From JAAYUK01 sp964392915 (GTDB lineage Bacteria > Nitrospirota > Thermodesulfovibrionia > Thermodesulfovibrionales > Dissulfurispiraceae): 64,000 nucleotides of DNA. Within the stretch, counting starts at the first letter, position 1. Each line of letters starts with the position of its first letter. The notes below the pieces were generated by a model, which was given only the letters and a program-made list of their open reading frames with translations, made no database searches and had not been told where the DNA came from. A program made the translations under genes and the position numbers. This document shows positions 51,917-60,862 of the stretch, piece after piece. The DNA is taken from NCBI GenBank assembly GCA_964392915.1, contig CAYMRS010000003.1, positions 27,463 to 91,462 of the forward strand. The letters run 5' to 3'.

Positions 51917-52942
51917 ATGGACACAGCACGTATCCCCAAGGAGCAGCAGTTCATCATATCTGCGAGTCCGCATATCCGCTCGGAGGAAACAACGAGCAGA
52001 ATCATGTGGACCGTCTCGGCTGCCCTCCTTCCTGCAACAATCATGGCCGCGTATTTCTTCGGCCCCAAGGCAATCTTTCTCATCGCATTGACGATTATCT
52101 CGGCAGTCGCGTTTGAGTATATCTATCAGCGGGCTCTGAACAAGAAAATCACCATTACCGACGGCAGCGCGTTTTTGACCGGCCTGCTGCTCGGACTGAA
52201 CCTTCCGCCGACCGTTCCGTTCTATATTCCCATCGTCGGCTCGGCGGCAGCCATCATCCTCACCAAGCAACTGTTCGGCGGACTCGGCTTCAACGTCTTT
52301 AACCCTGCACTTATCGGACGCGCATTTTTGCTGATTTCATTTCCGAAGCTGATGACGATATATTCCGAACCGACCGCGCAGTTTATCGCAATGGACGCAA
52401 AGACAGCAGCTACCCCTCTCGGCATTCTCAAAATGGAGGGGGTCGCCAAACTGCTCGAAATGTACGGGGATCGGATCACCCTGTATACTCAGCTCCTAGT
52501 CGGCAATGTCGCCGGTTCTGTCGGAGAAACCTCCGCGCTCGCAATCCTGATTGGCGGTCTGTTCCTGATGTACCGGGGGTACATCAGTTGGCATATCCCG
52601 GTGTCGTTCCTGGGTACGGCCGCAATCATCGCATGGATATTCGGCGGCAAGGGATTCTTCACCGGAGACCCGATTCTCCATCTGCTGAGCGGCGGCCTTC
52701 TCCTCGGTGCGTTCTTTATGGCAACCGATTATGTCACTTCTCCTTCCGTGAAAAAGGGGCAGCTTGTTTTCGGCGCAGGCTGCGGCTTTCTTACCATGCT
52801 TATCCGCCTGAAAGGCGGCTATCCGGAAGGCGTCATGTTCGCCATCCTTATCATGAACTGCTTTACTCCGGTTATTGACCGCAGCTTCAAGGCTGAGATC
52901 TTCGGCGCGGTTAAGGTGAAAAAGGAGGCGGTGAAGCAATGA
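51917..52942 (+). CDS. rnfD: Rnf complex subunit RnfD
   Basis: A 341-residue membrane subunit with about ten helices. The covalent FMN site is expected at TAATPLGILK (the S/TxAT-type motif). LFGGLGFNVFNPALIGRAFL is characteristic. AAAGGAG precedes the ATG; its end overlaps rnfG by four bases. Confidence 0.95.
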   Translation: MDTARIPKEQQFIISASPHIRSEETTSRIMWTVSAALLPATIMAAYFFGPKAIFLIALTIISAVAFEYIYQRALNKKITITDGSAFLTGLLLGLNLPPTVPFYIPIVGSAAAIILTKQLFGGLGFNVFNPALIGRAFLLISFPKLMTIYSEPTAQFIAMDAKTAATPLGILKMEGVAKLLEMYGDRITLYTQLLVGNVAGSVGETSALAILIGGLFLMYRGYISWHIPVSFLGTAAIIAWIFGGKGFFTGDPILHLLSGGLLLGAFFMATDYVTSPSVKKGQLVFGAGCGFLTMLIRLKGGYPEGVMFAILIMNCFTPVIDRSFKAEIFGAVKVKKEAVKQ

Positions 52943-53526
52943 CCACCAAGGACATTCTGAAAATCGTGCTGAACCTCGTCATCATCTATCTTATCGGCGG
53001 CGCCATTCTCTCATATGTACACGCGAACACCTCGCCGATCCGTTTCAAAAACAACCTCATCGCCGAAGAAAAAGCCCTGAAGCTCCTCATCCCGACAGCC
53101 GATAAAATCGAGAAAGTCGGCGAATGGGACATTCATGGAAAGCACGGCAAATACTGGAAAGCCGTGAAGGGAGAGGAGACAATCGGGTACGTTGTCCTCT
53201 CCTTCGGCAAGGGGTACTCAAGCTACATTAAGACGCTTATCGCTGTAGACAAGGACTTCCGGATCCTTAAGATAGAGATTCTCGACCACAAGGAAACCCC
53301 GGGGCTCGGCGACGAGATTCTTGCTCCTGAATGGAAGAAACAGTTTGACGGGAAAGACTTTGATCGCATCAAGCTCGTGAAGGGCGACACCAAAGAGAAC
53401 ATTCAGGCAATCACCGGCGTGACGATTTCGTGCCGCGCTGTTACAGACGATGCGGTCAAAAAAGGCGTGAAATTCCTGATGGATACCATGAAAGAGGGAG
53501 GTGCGGCCAATGTCAGCAGCCACTGA
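52939..53526 (+). CDS. rnfG: Rnf complex subunit RnfG
   Basis: A 195-residue periplasm-facing FMN protein with one N-terminal helix (IVLNLVIIYLIGGAILSY). The covalent-FMN motif is ITGVTISCRAVTDDAV, close to the S/TGATxS consensus with V for A. KDFRILKIEILDHKETPGLG is typical. Overlaps both neighbours. Confidence 0.94.
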   Translation: MTTKDILKIVLNLVIIYLIGGAILSYVHANTSPIRFKNNLIAEEKALKLLIPTADKIEKVGEWDIHGKHGKYWKAVKGEETIGYVVLSFGKGYSSYIKTLIAVDKDFRILKIEILDHKETPGLGDEILAPEWKKQFDGKDFDRIKLVKGDTKENIQAITGVTISCRAVTDDAVKKGVKFLMDTMKEGGAANVSSH

Positions 53527-54142
53527 AGACCAGATCAGCTACTGGGAATTAATAAAGAACGGCATTCTCAAGGAGAACACCATATTCAGGCTCGCGCTGA
53601 GCCTCTGTCCCGCGATTGCGGTAACCAACAATGTCAAGAACGGCTTCTTCATGGGCGTTGCGGTTCTCGTTGTCCAGGTCATGGTTAACCTTACAATTTC
53701 GGCCATGCGCAACTTCATTCATCCCCGCATCCGCCTTCCCATCTTTATGCTCGTCATATCGGGCTGGGTAACAATCGTCAACCTCGTCATGGACGCTGCC
53801 GTTCCGGAGGTTTACAAGGATGTAGGACTGTATCTTCAGCTGATTGTGGCGTTCGCCTCTATTCTGGCGCGTGCCGAGATGTTCGCGAGCAAGAACACGG
53901 TCGTACCGTCGGTATTCGACGGCATCGGCATGGGCATCGGATTTTTTGTCGCGCTCATGGCCATCAGCTTCTTCCGCGAAGTGATTGGCAAGGGGATGAT
54001 CTGGGGCATTCCGATTATTGACGCAAAGCCGCTGCTTATCCTCATTCTGCCCGCGGGCGGATTCTTCGCAGTCGGTATCCTGATGGCAGCCTTCAACTGG
54101 ATGTACGCAAAGTACTTCAGTTCCGGCGGGCACTCGCACTAA
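53510..54142 (+). CDS. rnfE: Rnf complex subunit RnfE
   Basis: A 210-residue membrane protein of the RnfA/E family with about six helices (SLCPAIAVTNNVKNGFFMGV). ATG 53510 follows GGGAGG and lies 17 bases inside the rnfG end. Confidence 0.94.
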   Translation: MSAATEDQISYWELIKNGILKENTIFRLALSLCPAIAVTNNVKNGFFMGVAVLVVQVMVNLTISAMRNFIHPRIRLPIFMLVISGWVTIVNLVMDAAVPEVYKDVGLYLQLIVAFASILARAEMFASKNTVVPSVFDGIGMGIGFFVALMAISFFREVIGKGMIWGIPIIDAKPLLILILPAGGFFAVGILMAAFNWMYAKYFSSGGHSH

Positions 54143-54153
54143 GGGGGAGAGCA

Positions 54154-54741
54154 ATGGACTTCGGAAAGCTTTTTGAACTCGTCATTTCAGCATCGCTGGT
54201 GAATAATTACGTCTTCACCATGTTTCTCGGCCTCTGCATATTTTTTGGTGTCACCAAGAAGATGGAGACCGCCATCGGCATGAGCATCACGTTTACGGCA
54301 GTCATGATGGTCAGCGCGGCGATCAGCTGGGTGGTCTTCAAATTCATCATGGTGCCGCTGAACATCGAGTTTCTGCTGATTATCGTCTTTATCGGAATTG
54401 TCGCCGGTCTGGTTCAGGGCTCCGACACCGTTATGAGAAAGGTGGCGCCGGATCTGTACAACAAGCTCGGGATCTACCTTGCGCTGATCTCGACCAACTG
54501 TATCATCATAGCGGTTCCTCTGCAGAGCGTCGGCAACAAGTACAGTTTCATCGAGACTATCGCTTTTGCTCTCGGGTCGGGCCTCGGGTTCTCGCTTGCC
54601 ATGATAATCATGGCGAGCATCCGCGAGAAACTCGAACTTGCCGACGTCCCGACGCCCTTTAAAGGACTGCCTATGGCATTTGTAATCACCGGCCTCATTG
54701 CCCTCGCCTTCACCGGCTTCTCGGGCCTGATTACGCTGTAA
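54154..54741 (+). CDS. rnfA: Rnf complex subunit RnfA
   Basis: A 195-residue membrane partner of RnfE (NNYVFTMFLGLCIFFGVTKK). RnfA and RnfE form inverted halves around a membrane Fe-S centre; the LCIFFG and C residues near TNCIII are the likely ligands. GGGGGAGAG precedes the ATG. Confidence 0.95.
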   Translation: MDFGKLFELVISASLVNNYVFTMFLGLCIFFGVTKKMETAIGMSITFTAVMMVSAAISWVVFKFIMVPLNIEFLLIIVFIGIVAGLVQGSDTVMRKVAPDLYNKLGIYLALISTNCIIIAVPLQSVGNKYSFIETIAFALGSGLGFSLAMIIMASIREKLELADVPTPFKGLPMAFVITGLIALAFTGFSGLITL

Positions 54742-54761
54742 GGCGCATGGGAGGATTATCA

Positions 54762-55955
54762 ATGCACGACATATATCAACTGATTACCGAACTCGCCGGA
54801 GCGCTCCAGCAGGCAGCGGATATTACACGGCACATCTTGCCGCAGACCGGCGTCGGCGGTGAAATTGAGGCGAAGCCCTTCATCGATCTGGGACCGCTTA
54901 TGAAATGGTCGCTGATTTTCCTGTTCGGCATGAGCACGGTCTTCGGATTTGTTCTCGCATTTGCCGCCAAGAAGTTTGCCATCAAGGTTGACCCCCGCGT
55001 TGAACAGGTGATGGGTAAGCTGGCGCACGCCCATTGTGGCGCGTGCGGCTACGCGGGCTGTGAGCAATACGCGGTCGCCGTTGTCAACGACCCGAAAGTC
55101 TCTCCGAGCCTCTGCACCCCGGCAGGCGAAAAGGCCGCCGCGAAGATCGCGGTCATTACCGGCAAGAAAGCCGAGGTTCTCACCCCGATGTTCGCGCGGG
55201 TGATGTGCCAGGGCGATGTGAGCCGCGCAAAGAACCGGTACAGATATGAAGGGATCATAGACTGCCGCGCCGCGATTATTGCCGGAGGCGGCGACAAGTC
55301 CTGCGTTTACGGCTGCCTCGGGTATGGAACGTGTGAAAAGGTTTGCCCGTTCGGCGCCATTGCGATGAGTGACCAGAAACTGCCGATCATTGATGAGCAT
55401 AAGTGTACCGGCTGCAGAAAGTGCGAAGCAACCTGTCCCAAAAAGGTCATTGAGGTGCTGCCCGCCTCCAAAATGGTACTCGTGGCCTGCCACTCGCGCG
55501 ACAAGGGGCCAGACACCAGGAAAAACTGTCAGATCGGCTGTATCGGCTGCGGTATCTGTGTAAAGACCTGTCCGTTTGATGCCGCGAAGGTCGACAAAAA
55601 CCTCTCGGTAATCAACGTTGAGAAATGCAGGGTCTGCGGGCTGTGCGTCACGAAATGCCCGACCAAGGCAATCGCCGACTTTAGCCCGGCGCGGGCAAAG
55701 GCATCGATTGCAGTCGATAAATGCATAGGCTGTTCCATCTGCGCCAAGGTCTGCCCGGTCAGCGCGTCGAGCGGAGAAGCCAAAAAGCCGCATGTCATCG
55801 ACCAGGCCAAGTGTATCGGCTGCGGCATCTGCACTGCCAGATGCCCGAAACAAGCCATCAGCGGAACGTTCAACGCCCAGGAAGTCTTTACTGCCGCGGC
55901 TTTGAAGAAAGCGAAGGCCGCGGAGAACGCGGCAGAAGCCAAAGCCGACGCATAA
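54762..55955 (+). CDS. rnfB: extended Rnf complex subunit RnfB (polyferredoxin form)
   Basis: A 397-residue subunit, about twice the length of E. coli RsxB. One N-terminal helix (WSLIFLFGMSTVFGFVLAFA), the Fe-S domain HAHCGACGYAGCEQYA, then six CxxCxxCxxxCP-type motifs: CEKVCPFGA, CTGCRKCEATCP, CIGCGICVKTCP, CRVCGLCVTKCP, CIGCSICAKVCP and CIGCGICTARCP. It is the ferredoxin docking and electron-relay subunit. ATG 54762 has GGAGG before it. The C-terminal tail is Lys/Ala-rich. Confidence 0.95.
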   Translation: MHDIYQLITELAGALQQAADITRHILPQTGVGGEIEAKPFIDLGPLMKWSLIFLFGMSTVFGFVLAFAAKKFAIKVDPRVEQVMGKLAHAHCGACGYAGCEQYAVAVVNDPKVSPSLCTPAGEKAAAKIAVITGKKAEVLTPMFARVMCQGDVSRAKNRYRYEGIIDCRAAIIAGGGDKSCVYGCLGYGTCEKVCPFGAIAMSDQKLPIIDEHKCTGCRKCEATCPKKVIEVLPASKMVLVACHSRDKGPDTRKNCQIGCIGCGICVKTCPFDAAKVDKNLSVINVEKCRVCGLCVTKCPTKAIADFSPARAKASIAVDKCIGCSICAKVCPVSASSGEAKKPHVIDQAKCIGCGICTARCPKQAISGTFNAQEVFTAAALKKAKAAENAAEAKADA

Positions 55956-55969
55956 ATAGCTTGACATTG

Positions 55970-56026
55970 GGGTCAGAATCGGGTGAGAATTTACCACCAT
56001 GGTATTTCGCCGCTTGATTCTGACCC
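55970..56026. repeat. 11-base inverted repeat enclosing the transglycosylase start
   Basis: GGGTCAGAATC (55970-55980) and GATTCTGACCC (56016-56026) are perfect complements with the ATG at 55999 in the loop. The edge TTGACATTGGGGTCAGAATC matches the GGGGTCAG/CTGACCC edges of other repeats in the window. Confidence 0.6.
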
Positions 56027-57474
56027 TTTTATTTGCCGCATCCTCCCTGCTGGTCTGTTCATCGGTCTATGCTGCCGACTCATCTCCGGTTGGCGCAGCC
56101 GGTGCATCTGCTGAATTTCTTCTTGCCAAGGCGACGGAACACGCGCCTGCTCCTGACAGCTCCCGCAATGCCAGACCAGATAGCAAAGACGGCCCGGCAG
56201 CGGAGCATCCCGCCGCGGACAAGGCCGAGCCGGGGGTTGTCATCAAGCCCGCGCCTCAGCATCCGGACGCACCGACAGCAGAGGTGCACAGCGACCCGAC
56301 CGGACAAGAAGCCGCCGCTGAGCAGTCTCAGAGCGGTGGTATTGTGCTTCAGGCTCCGCCGCCTCTTGGCATCAGCTTTTCTTCCAATGCGACTGCCTCG
56401 CACGCTGTTGACCGCAGTGTCTCATTCTTCTCGGAACGCCTGAAGAAAACCTTTGCCATGTGGCTTGAGCGTTCGGGGAAATATATGGATATCATGAAAG
56501 ATGTCCTCAAGGAACGCAATGTTCCTGAAGAGCTTGTCTTTCTGCCGTTCGTCGAGAGCGGGTTTAATGTGAACGCATACTCCCGCGCCCGGGCAGTCGG
56601 CCCCTGGCAGTTTATCGAAGGCACGGCAAAGCGCTATGGGCTGACGGTTGACTGGTGGCGCGACGAGCGAAAAGATCCGGTTAAATCAACCCGGGCCGCT
56701 GCGAACTATCTCCGGGATTTGTATAAAATGTTCGGCTCATGGAACCTTGCTCTCGCCGCATACAATGCCGGCGAAGGCCGTATTTCAAGAGCGATGCGCC
56801 GGACCGACGCGGACGATTACTGGGATTTGCTCCATACAAAACAGATTCATCCTGAAACCAAGGAATATGTCCCGCGCTATATTGCGGCTGCAATGATAGC
56901 CTCAGCGCCGGAAAAGTACGGCTTCAGGGACATTTCGTACCACGAGCCGCTCGATTATGATGAAGTGGTGTTGTATGGCCCCGTTGATATTGATGTCATC
57001 GCGAGGTGTGCTGAGAGCGATGCGGCGACGATTCGTGAACTGAACCCGGAGCTCCGCCGCTGGAGCACGCCGCCGAATATGCATTCATATACAATTCGCA
57101 TCCCCGCCGAAAGCCGGGAGATATTTGCTGACAATCTGGAGCGGATTCCGGCAAAGGATCGATTCAGCTACGACACCTATAAGGTAAAGAAAAAAGAGTG
57201 TCTCAGGACTATTGCCCGAAAGCTGAATGTTCCGGCGGGAACGCTGGCTGCTCTCAATAATATGGGCGGCATAGAGGTCGTTTCTGCCGGTAAGACGATC
57301 AAGGTTCCGCCAAAGGATAAATTCCGCATAGATCTTGACGACCGCATGACGGCAAAGAAGGCCGCGAATGTCTCCGCCCGGAACAAAAGCAAGGACAAGG
57401 GCGAGCTGAAGACAAAACAGGTCAGCAAAAACCCCAGACCCAAGGAAAAGAAGATCAAAAACAGGAAGGCTTAG
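55999..57474 (+). CDS. LysM-containing lytic murein transglycosylase (MltD-like)
   Basis: A 491-residue exported enzyme: signal peptide to about residue 25, low-complexity Pro/Ala/Glu linker (30-125), SLT domain with catalytic E186 in LPFVESGFNVNAYS and AVGPWQF, YNAGEGRISRA, and one LysM around 395-438 (YKVKKKECLRTIARKLNVPA). A Lys-rich tail follows. It cuts peptidoglycan glycan strands. No Shine-Dalgarno is evident before the ATG, and an inverted repeat flanks the start. Confidence 0.9.
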   Translation: MVFRRLILTLLFAASSLLVCSSVYAADSSPVGAAGASAEFLLAKATEHAPAPDSSRNARPDSKDGPAAEHPAADKAEPGVVIKPAPQHPDAPTAEVHSDPTGQEAAAEQSQSGGIVLQAPPPLGISFSSNATASHAVDRSVSFFSERLKKTFAMWLERSGKYMDIMKDVLKERNVPEELVFLPFVESGFNVNAYSRARAVGPWQFIEGTAKRYGLTVDWWRDERKDPVKSTRAAANYLRDLYKMFGSWNLALAAYNAGEGRISRAMRRTDADDYWDLLHTKQIHPETKEYVPRYIAAAMIASAPEKYGFRDISYHEPLDYDEVVLYGPVDIDVIARCAESDAATIRELNPELRRWSTPPNMHSYTIRIPAESREIFADNLERIPAKDRFSYDTYKVKKKECLRTIARKLNVPAGTLAALNNMGGIEVVSAGKTIKVPPKDKFRIDLDDRMTAKKAANVSARNKSKDKGELKTKQVSKNPRPKEKKIKNRKA

Positions 57475-57665
57475 GTCTTATTTTAAGTACGCGCTTTTGA
57501 CCCTGCCTCGGCATCCCGAGGATTTAGGATAATCAAGTGAACCTAAAAACGGCAGTTGATAGATATCACCCTGCCGCCGGCACAACGGTGGTGAAGAAGA
57601 GAGTAATTTCCTGAAAGCTCTCTGAGAAATCAGGGGGCCAACATTCAGGAAGAGCGCCTGCTTCG
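57475..57665. other. intergenic region between convergent genes
   Basis: 191 bases. A hairpin CCTCGG-CATC-CCGAGG lies at about 57507-57522, a possible weak terminator of the transglycosylase. CAGAAAGCTCTCTGAG-type short palindromes occur nearby. No gene is seen. Confidence 0.35.
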
Positions 57666-58340
57666 CTAGATTCCCGCGCGCGCCTTTGCCTCAGGAGCAA
57701 CCGGTGATTTCGGAAACTGCGTTACAAGCTCCTGAAACTTTGCCTTTGCTTCTTCCGCTTTGCCCTGCGCCAAAAGAATCTTGCCGCTTTCAAGCAGTGC
57801 CATGTCCTGCATGGGCGCGTTTTTCATCTGCGCAAGCTTGTTCAACGCCGCAAGCGCTTTTTCATTGTCACTCTTTTTGAGATAGGTCATCCCGAGCTTG
57901 AAGAGCCCGAGAGCGGCAAATCTCTTGTCGGACGATTCGCTGACTTCCTGAAACGCCTTGACCGCATTGTCCATATCCCCGGTCTCATAGCTGCAGAGGC
58001 CCATGTAATACTTGAAGTCCGGGCGCTTCTGTTCAGCATAGGCCTTCGAAAACGCCTCGTATGCCTTCCGGTAGCGTTCCGCCGGCTGGAGCCCCGCGAC
58101 AGCCGGATCTCCGCCGAGAAGCTTGAAGCCTTCCATTTCATACGTGGCAGCCTTGGCTTTTACCGCGTTCAAATACACAAATCCTCCCACAACGGCAAGA
58201 AGCACGACACAGACCACTACCCCAATCTTGACAAGCAACCGCTGGCGCTCATGAATCCGCCCCCGCAGATGCTCTACCGTATCCTGATACTGCTCTTCAT
58301 CACTCTTTTTTTCTACTATCTTCTTAATCGCCTTCGGCAT
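57666..58340 (-). CDS. membrane-anchored TPR protein (YfgM/CpoB-like)
   Basis: A 224-residue protein: basic cytoplasmic N terminus with coiled-coil character (10-40), one membrane helix (GVVVCVVLLAVVGGFVYL), then TPR-like repeats (YYMGLCSYETGDMDNAVKAF, FKLGMTYLKKSDNEKALAAL). Topology matches YfgM, which assists the Sec translocon. It abuts the PHP gene with no spacer. Confidence 0.75.
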   Translation of the reverse strand: MPKAIKKIVEKKSDEEQYQDTVEHLRGRIHERQRLLVKIGVVVCVVLLAVVGGFVYLNAVKAKAATYEMEGFKLLGGDPAVAGLQPAERYRKAYEAFSKAYAEQKRPDFKYYMGLCSYETGDMDNAVKAFQEVSESSDKRFAALGLFKLGMTYLKKSDNEKALAALNKLAQMKNAPMQDMALLESGKILLAQGKAEEAKAKFQELVTQFPKSPVAPEAKARAGI

Positions 58341-58997
58341 CTATGCCCTCCCCACGGCCTTTTCAACAAGCTTTCCGGCATGCAAAAAAACTGAATCAAT
58401 CGCCGCGGCATCCAGGCCGGCGCCCGCAAGCACCTGCCGCGCGAACGCCGCGCTGATAAGGTCCGATGGCGCGTGCGTGTCAGAGTTCACGGTTATCGGC
58501 ACGCCGAATGCCAATGCCCTCTGCGCCACATGCCCATTGCTGAGGCTATGCCCTTTGCGCGCGCTTATTTCGAGCGTGACACCACGGTCCCTCGCCAGAA
58601 GCAGATCCGCATCTGAAATCAGCCCCGGATGAGCAAGAATGTCGATGCCTGCCTCAATAGCCGCACGATTGGTGCCCTCCGCAACCGGCTCAACCAGCGT
58701 TTCTCCATGAACCACCACAATCTGCGCCCCCAGCGCGCGGGCTTCCTTCACCAGATCCGCTATCTGGGACGGCGGCACATGGGTCAGCTCAGCTCCAGCC
58801 AGCACCGTTATCGGAACGACACCGCGGAGAGCCCGCACTACCTTGACGATGCGCGGAATAATCAGATCAATGTTTGATTGATCCATATGATCGGTCAGCG
58901 CAATCGCCTGATAACCGGCTGCATAAGCCCGCCGGACTAGTTCTGCCGGTATCAGCTCTCCGTCACTGAAAATGGTATGTGTGTGAAGGTCAATCAT
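58341..58997 (-). CDS. PHP-domain phosphoesterase-like protein
   Basis: A 218-residue PHP protein: MIDLHTHTIFSDGELIP contains the HxH metal motif, ALTDHMD and a later VVHGETL and NSDTHAPSDL supply further ligands. Related to histidinol phosphatase and RNase AM-type enzymes. Its stop codon is directly next to the TPR gene start. Confidence 0.85.
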   Translation of the reverse strand: MIDLHTHTIFSDGELIPAELVRRAYAAGYQAIALTDHMDQSNIDLIIPRIVKVVRALRGVVPITVLAGAELTHVPPSQIADLVKEARALGAQIVVVHGETLVEPVAEGTNRAAIEAGIDILAHPGLISDADLLLARDRGVTLEISARKGHSLSNGHVAQRALAFGVPITVNSDTHAPSDLISAAFARQVLAGAGLDAAAIDSVFLHAGKLVEKAVGRA

Positions 58998-59104
58998 AGG
59001 CTCCTCCGCCGGCGTTTCGGAATGCGCAGACTGTTAAGAATACATGAAAAATCAAGGAAATGTAAAGATTGGAGGGCATGAAACGGCAGCGCGCCGGACG
59101 CGCT

Positions 59105-59449
59105 CTATTCAGGCTGTTCCTGAGCCGGACGCAGGTGTTTCTTTCTCACCGGAATGGCGGGAGGAGGGAAATCCTCCGCATAATCCCGCTTCAATACATC
59201 AACGATGTCAGGGATGAGCGGATCAAGCACATAATACCACTTTGTCCTGCCGTCAGTCAGGCACTCGACGGCGCCGGACTGCCTGAGCAGCGCCAGATGC
59301 TGAGAAACATTGGACTGATTGATCTCGAGGAAGTCCACAATTTCGGTAACGCACTGAGGGCCGCGCATGAGTTCATAGAGAATGCGCATTCTCACCGGAT
59401 GCGCGATGATGCGAAGCAATTCTATTCTTTTTCCTGTTGAACGTATCAT
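59105..59449 (-). CDS. ArsR/SmtB family transcriptional regulator
   Basis: A 114-residue winged-helix repressor (RIIAHPVRMRILYELMRG; EINQSNVSQHLALLRQSGAV recognition helix; GRTKWYYVLDP wing). The classical ELCVCDL metal site is reduced to one Cys in GPQCVTEI, so it may sense redox state or a small molecule rather than metal. A TTGACA-17-TAATAT promoter ends 12 bases before the ATG. Divergent from the amidohydrolase gene. Confidence 0.85.
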   Translation of the reverse strand: MIRSTGKRIELLRIIAHPVRMRILYELMRGPQCVTEIVDFLEINQSNVSQHLALLRQSGAVECLTDGRTKWYYVLDPLIPDIVDVLKRDYAEDFPPPAIPVRKKHLRPAQEQPE

Positions 59450-59461
59450 ATCTGCAAGTAA

Positions 59462-59490
59462 ATATTAATGATTTTGCATGAATATGTCAA
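59462..59490 (-). promoter_or_regulatory. sigma-70 promoter of the ArsR-type regulator gene
   Basis: TTGACA (59485-59490), a 17-base spacer and TAATAT (59462-59467) on the minus strand. An imperfect inverted repeat (GCATGAATATG / CATAATATGC, 59476-59500) overlaps the -35. Confidence 0.7.
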
Positions 59491-59517
59491 CATAATATGC
59501 GTAATTCTTAATTTAAT

Positions 59518-59541
59518 AATAATTCAAATATTTGAATTATT
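59518..59541. promoter_or_regulatory. perfect 24-base palindrome, candidate ArsR-type operator
   Basis: Half-site AATAATTCAAAT, no spacer, perfect dyad. It lies between the two divergent promoters, 27 bases from each nearest element. Long AT-rich dyads of this kind are typical ArsR/SmtB sites. Confidence 0.65.
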
Positions 59542-59571
59542 TTACTTGTTATGCAAGCGTTGTTTTTTTGG

Positions 59572-59577
59572 TATACT
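59572..59577 (+). promoter_or_regulatory. -10 element, probable leaderless promoter of the amidohydrolase gene
   Basis: TATACT with TGG before it (extended -10), then GATACA and ATG 59584. Confidence 0.55.
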
Positions 59578-59583
59578 GATACA

Positions 59584-60387
59584 ATGCGCCCAAACAGAGT
59601 CATTGATTTTCACACCCACGCGTTTCCTGACCACATCGCCGAACGCGCCGTGCCGGCGCTTGCTAGGGAAGGCAACGTATCAGCGCATCTGAATGGGACA
59701 ATAACAGACCTGATTGCGTCCATGGATAGAGCCGGAATTGATATCAGCGTTGTCTGCTCAATCGCCACCCGTCCGTCGCAATTTGAAGGCATTCTTGCGT
59801 GGTCCCGGGATATTCGCTCCTCACGCATCATACCCTTGCCTTCCGTGCACCCCGCGGATGCCGGCTTGCCGGAAAAAATGCGTCTCATCAGCGAAGAGGG
59901 GTTCGCGGGCATCAAGATGCATGCATACTACCAGGATTTTTTTCTCGATGAAGAACGATTGTTCCCGCTGTATAAAGAACTCCTTCAGCGGAACCTGCTT
60001 GTGGTCATGCACACCGGATTTGATATTGCGTTTCCCAGGATACGAAGGGCCGAACCCGAGCGCGTTCTCCGCGTCATGGAACGTTTCCCCGGACTGAAGC
60101 TGATCACAACCCACCTGGGTGGATGGGATGACTGGCAGCAGGTGGAAAGCCTGCTCGCCGGAAAACCGGTTTATATGGATATCTCGTTTACCGCCACATG
60201 CCTTGACGATGCCCGGATGCGAACAATCATTAGGAATCATCCCGAGGACTGCATTCTTTTCGGCACCGACTCTCCGTGGAGAGATCAGTTCGAGAGCATT
60301 GAGCACCTGCGTTCGCTTCACCTGCCTGAACGTCTGGAAGCAAAAATTCTCGGCGAAAATGCCGCTCGACTCCTCGGTATTTTATAA
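59584..60387 (+). CDS. amidohydrolase_2 family metal-dependent hydrolase
   Basis: A 267-residue TIM-barrel hydrolase: metal motif DFHTHAF (H10, H12), later VVMHTGFD, ITTHLGGWDDW and FGTDSPWRDQ. Substrate unknown; members act on carboxylic and aromatic acids (decarboxylation or hydrolysis). Divergent from an ArsR-type regulator, which probably controls it. Confidence 0.85.
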   Translation: MRPNRVIDFHTHAFPDHIAERAVPALAREGNVSAHLNGTITDLIASMDRAGIDISVVCSIATRPSQFEGILAWSRDIRSSRIIPLPSVHPADAGLPEKMRLISEEGFAGIKMHAYYQDFFLDEERLFPLYKELLQRNLLVVMHTGFDIAFPRIRRAEPERVLRVMERFPGLKLITTHLGGWDDWQQVESLLAGKPVYMDISFTATCLDDARMRTIIRNHPEDCILFGTDSPWRDQFESIEHLRSLHLPERLEAKILGENAARLLGIL

Positions 60388-60466
60388 GAACATGACTCGG
60401 TTATTCTGCTCCATGATCTTGTTTGTCTAATATAATTGATTCCAAAAACAGAGAGGAGATCCCGGC

Positions 60467-60862
60467 ATGCCGGCCCTACAAAAACACATGAGCGCCATTC
60501 AGAAACACCCCGCCTTTGTCGGCATCAGCGACTCGGAATCCGCAAAGCTCATCGATACCAACAGGATACATAGCCTTGCCGCCGGCGATTCGTTTCTGAA
60601 GGCATTCTCGCCCCTTTCCATTTTTCTCATCGTATCCGGCGCGTTTTCTCTGCGGTATAATCGAGAGCAGATCCGCTCCGAAACCATGATCCCCGCAGGA
60701 AACTGGTTCGGTGAATGCGCTGCCAGTGAAGACTTTATTGAACGGCTCTCTTTTCTCCGCCCGCTTCGCATGAATCTTGACATGCTCGCCGCCTCGCCGA
60801 CAGTCCTGCTGGCAATTCCGGAACAGAAGATGAAGACCATGGCGTTTCAGGATCAAATCTAA
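60467..60862 (+). CDS. cyclic-nucleotide-binding-like domain (upstream half of a frameshifted gene)
   Basis: A 131-residue CRP-type sensor fold (FLIVSGAFSLRY, MIPAGNWFGECAASEDF). The key ring-binding residues are not clear, so ligand binding is doubtful. It ends with MAFQDQI and TAA. A +1 shift near 60845 continues AFRIKSKVIKNIDRSAHQLL straight into the HDOD frame, so the two ORFs were probably one gene. An SD (GAGAGGAG) precedes the ATG and TATAAT-like sequence is upstream. Confidence 0.6.
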   Translation: MPALQKHMSAIQKHPAFVGISDSESAKLIDTNRIHSLAAGDSFLKAFSPLSIFLIVSGAFSLRYNREQIRSETMIPAGNWFGECAASEDFIERLSFLRPLRMNLDMLAASPTVLLAIPEQKMKTMAFQDQI

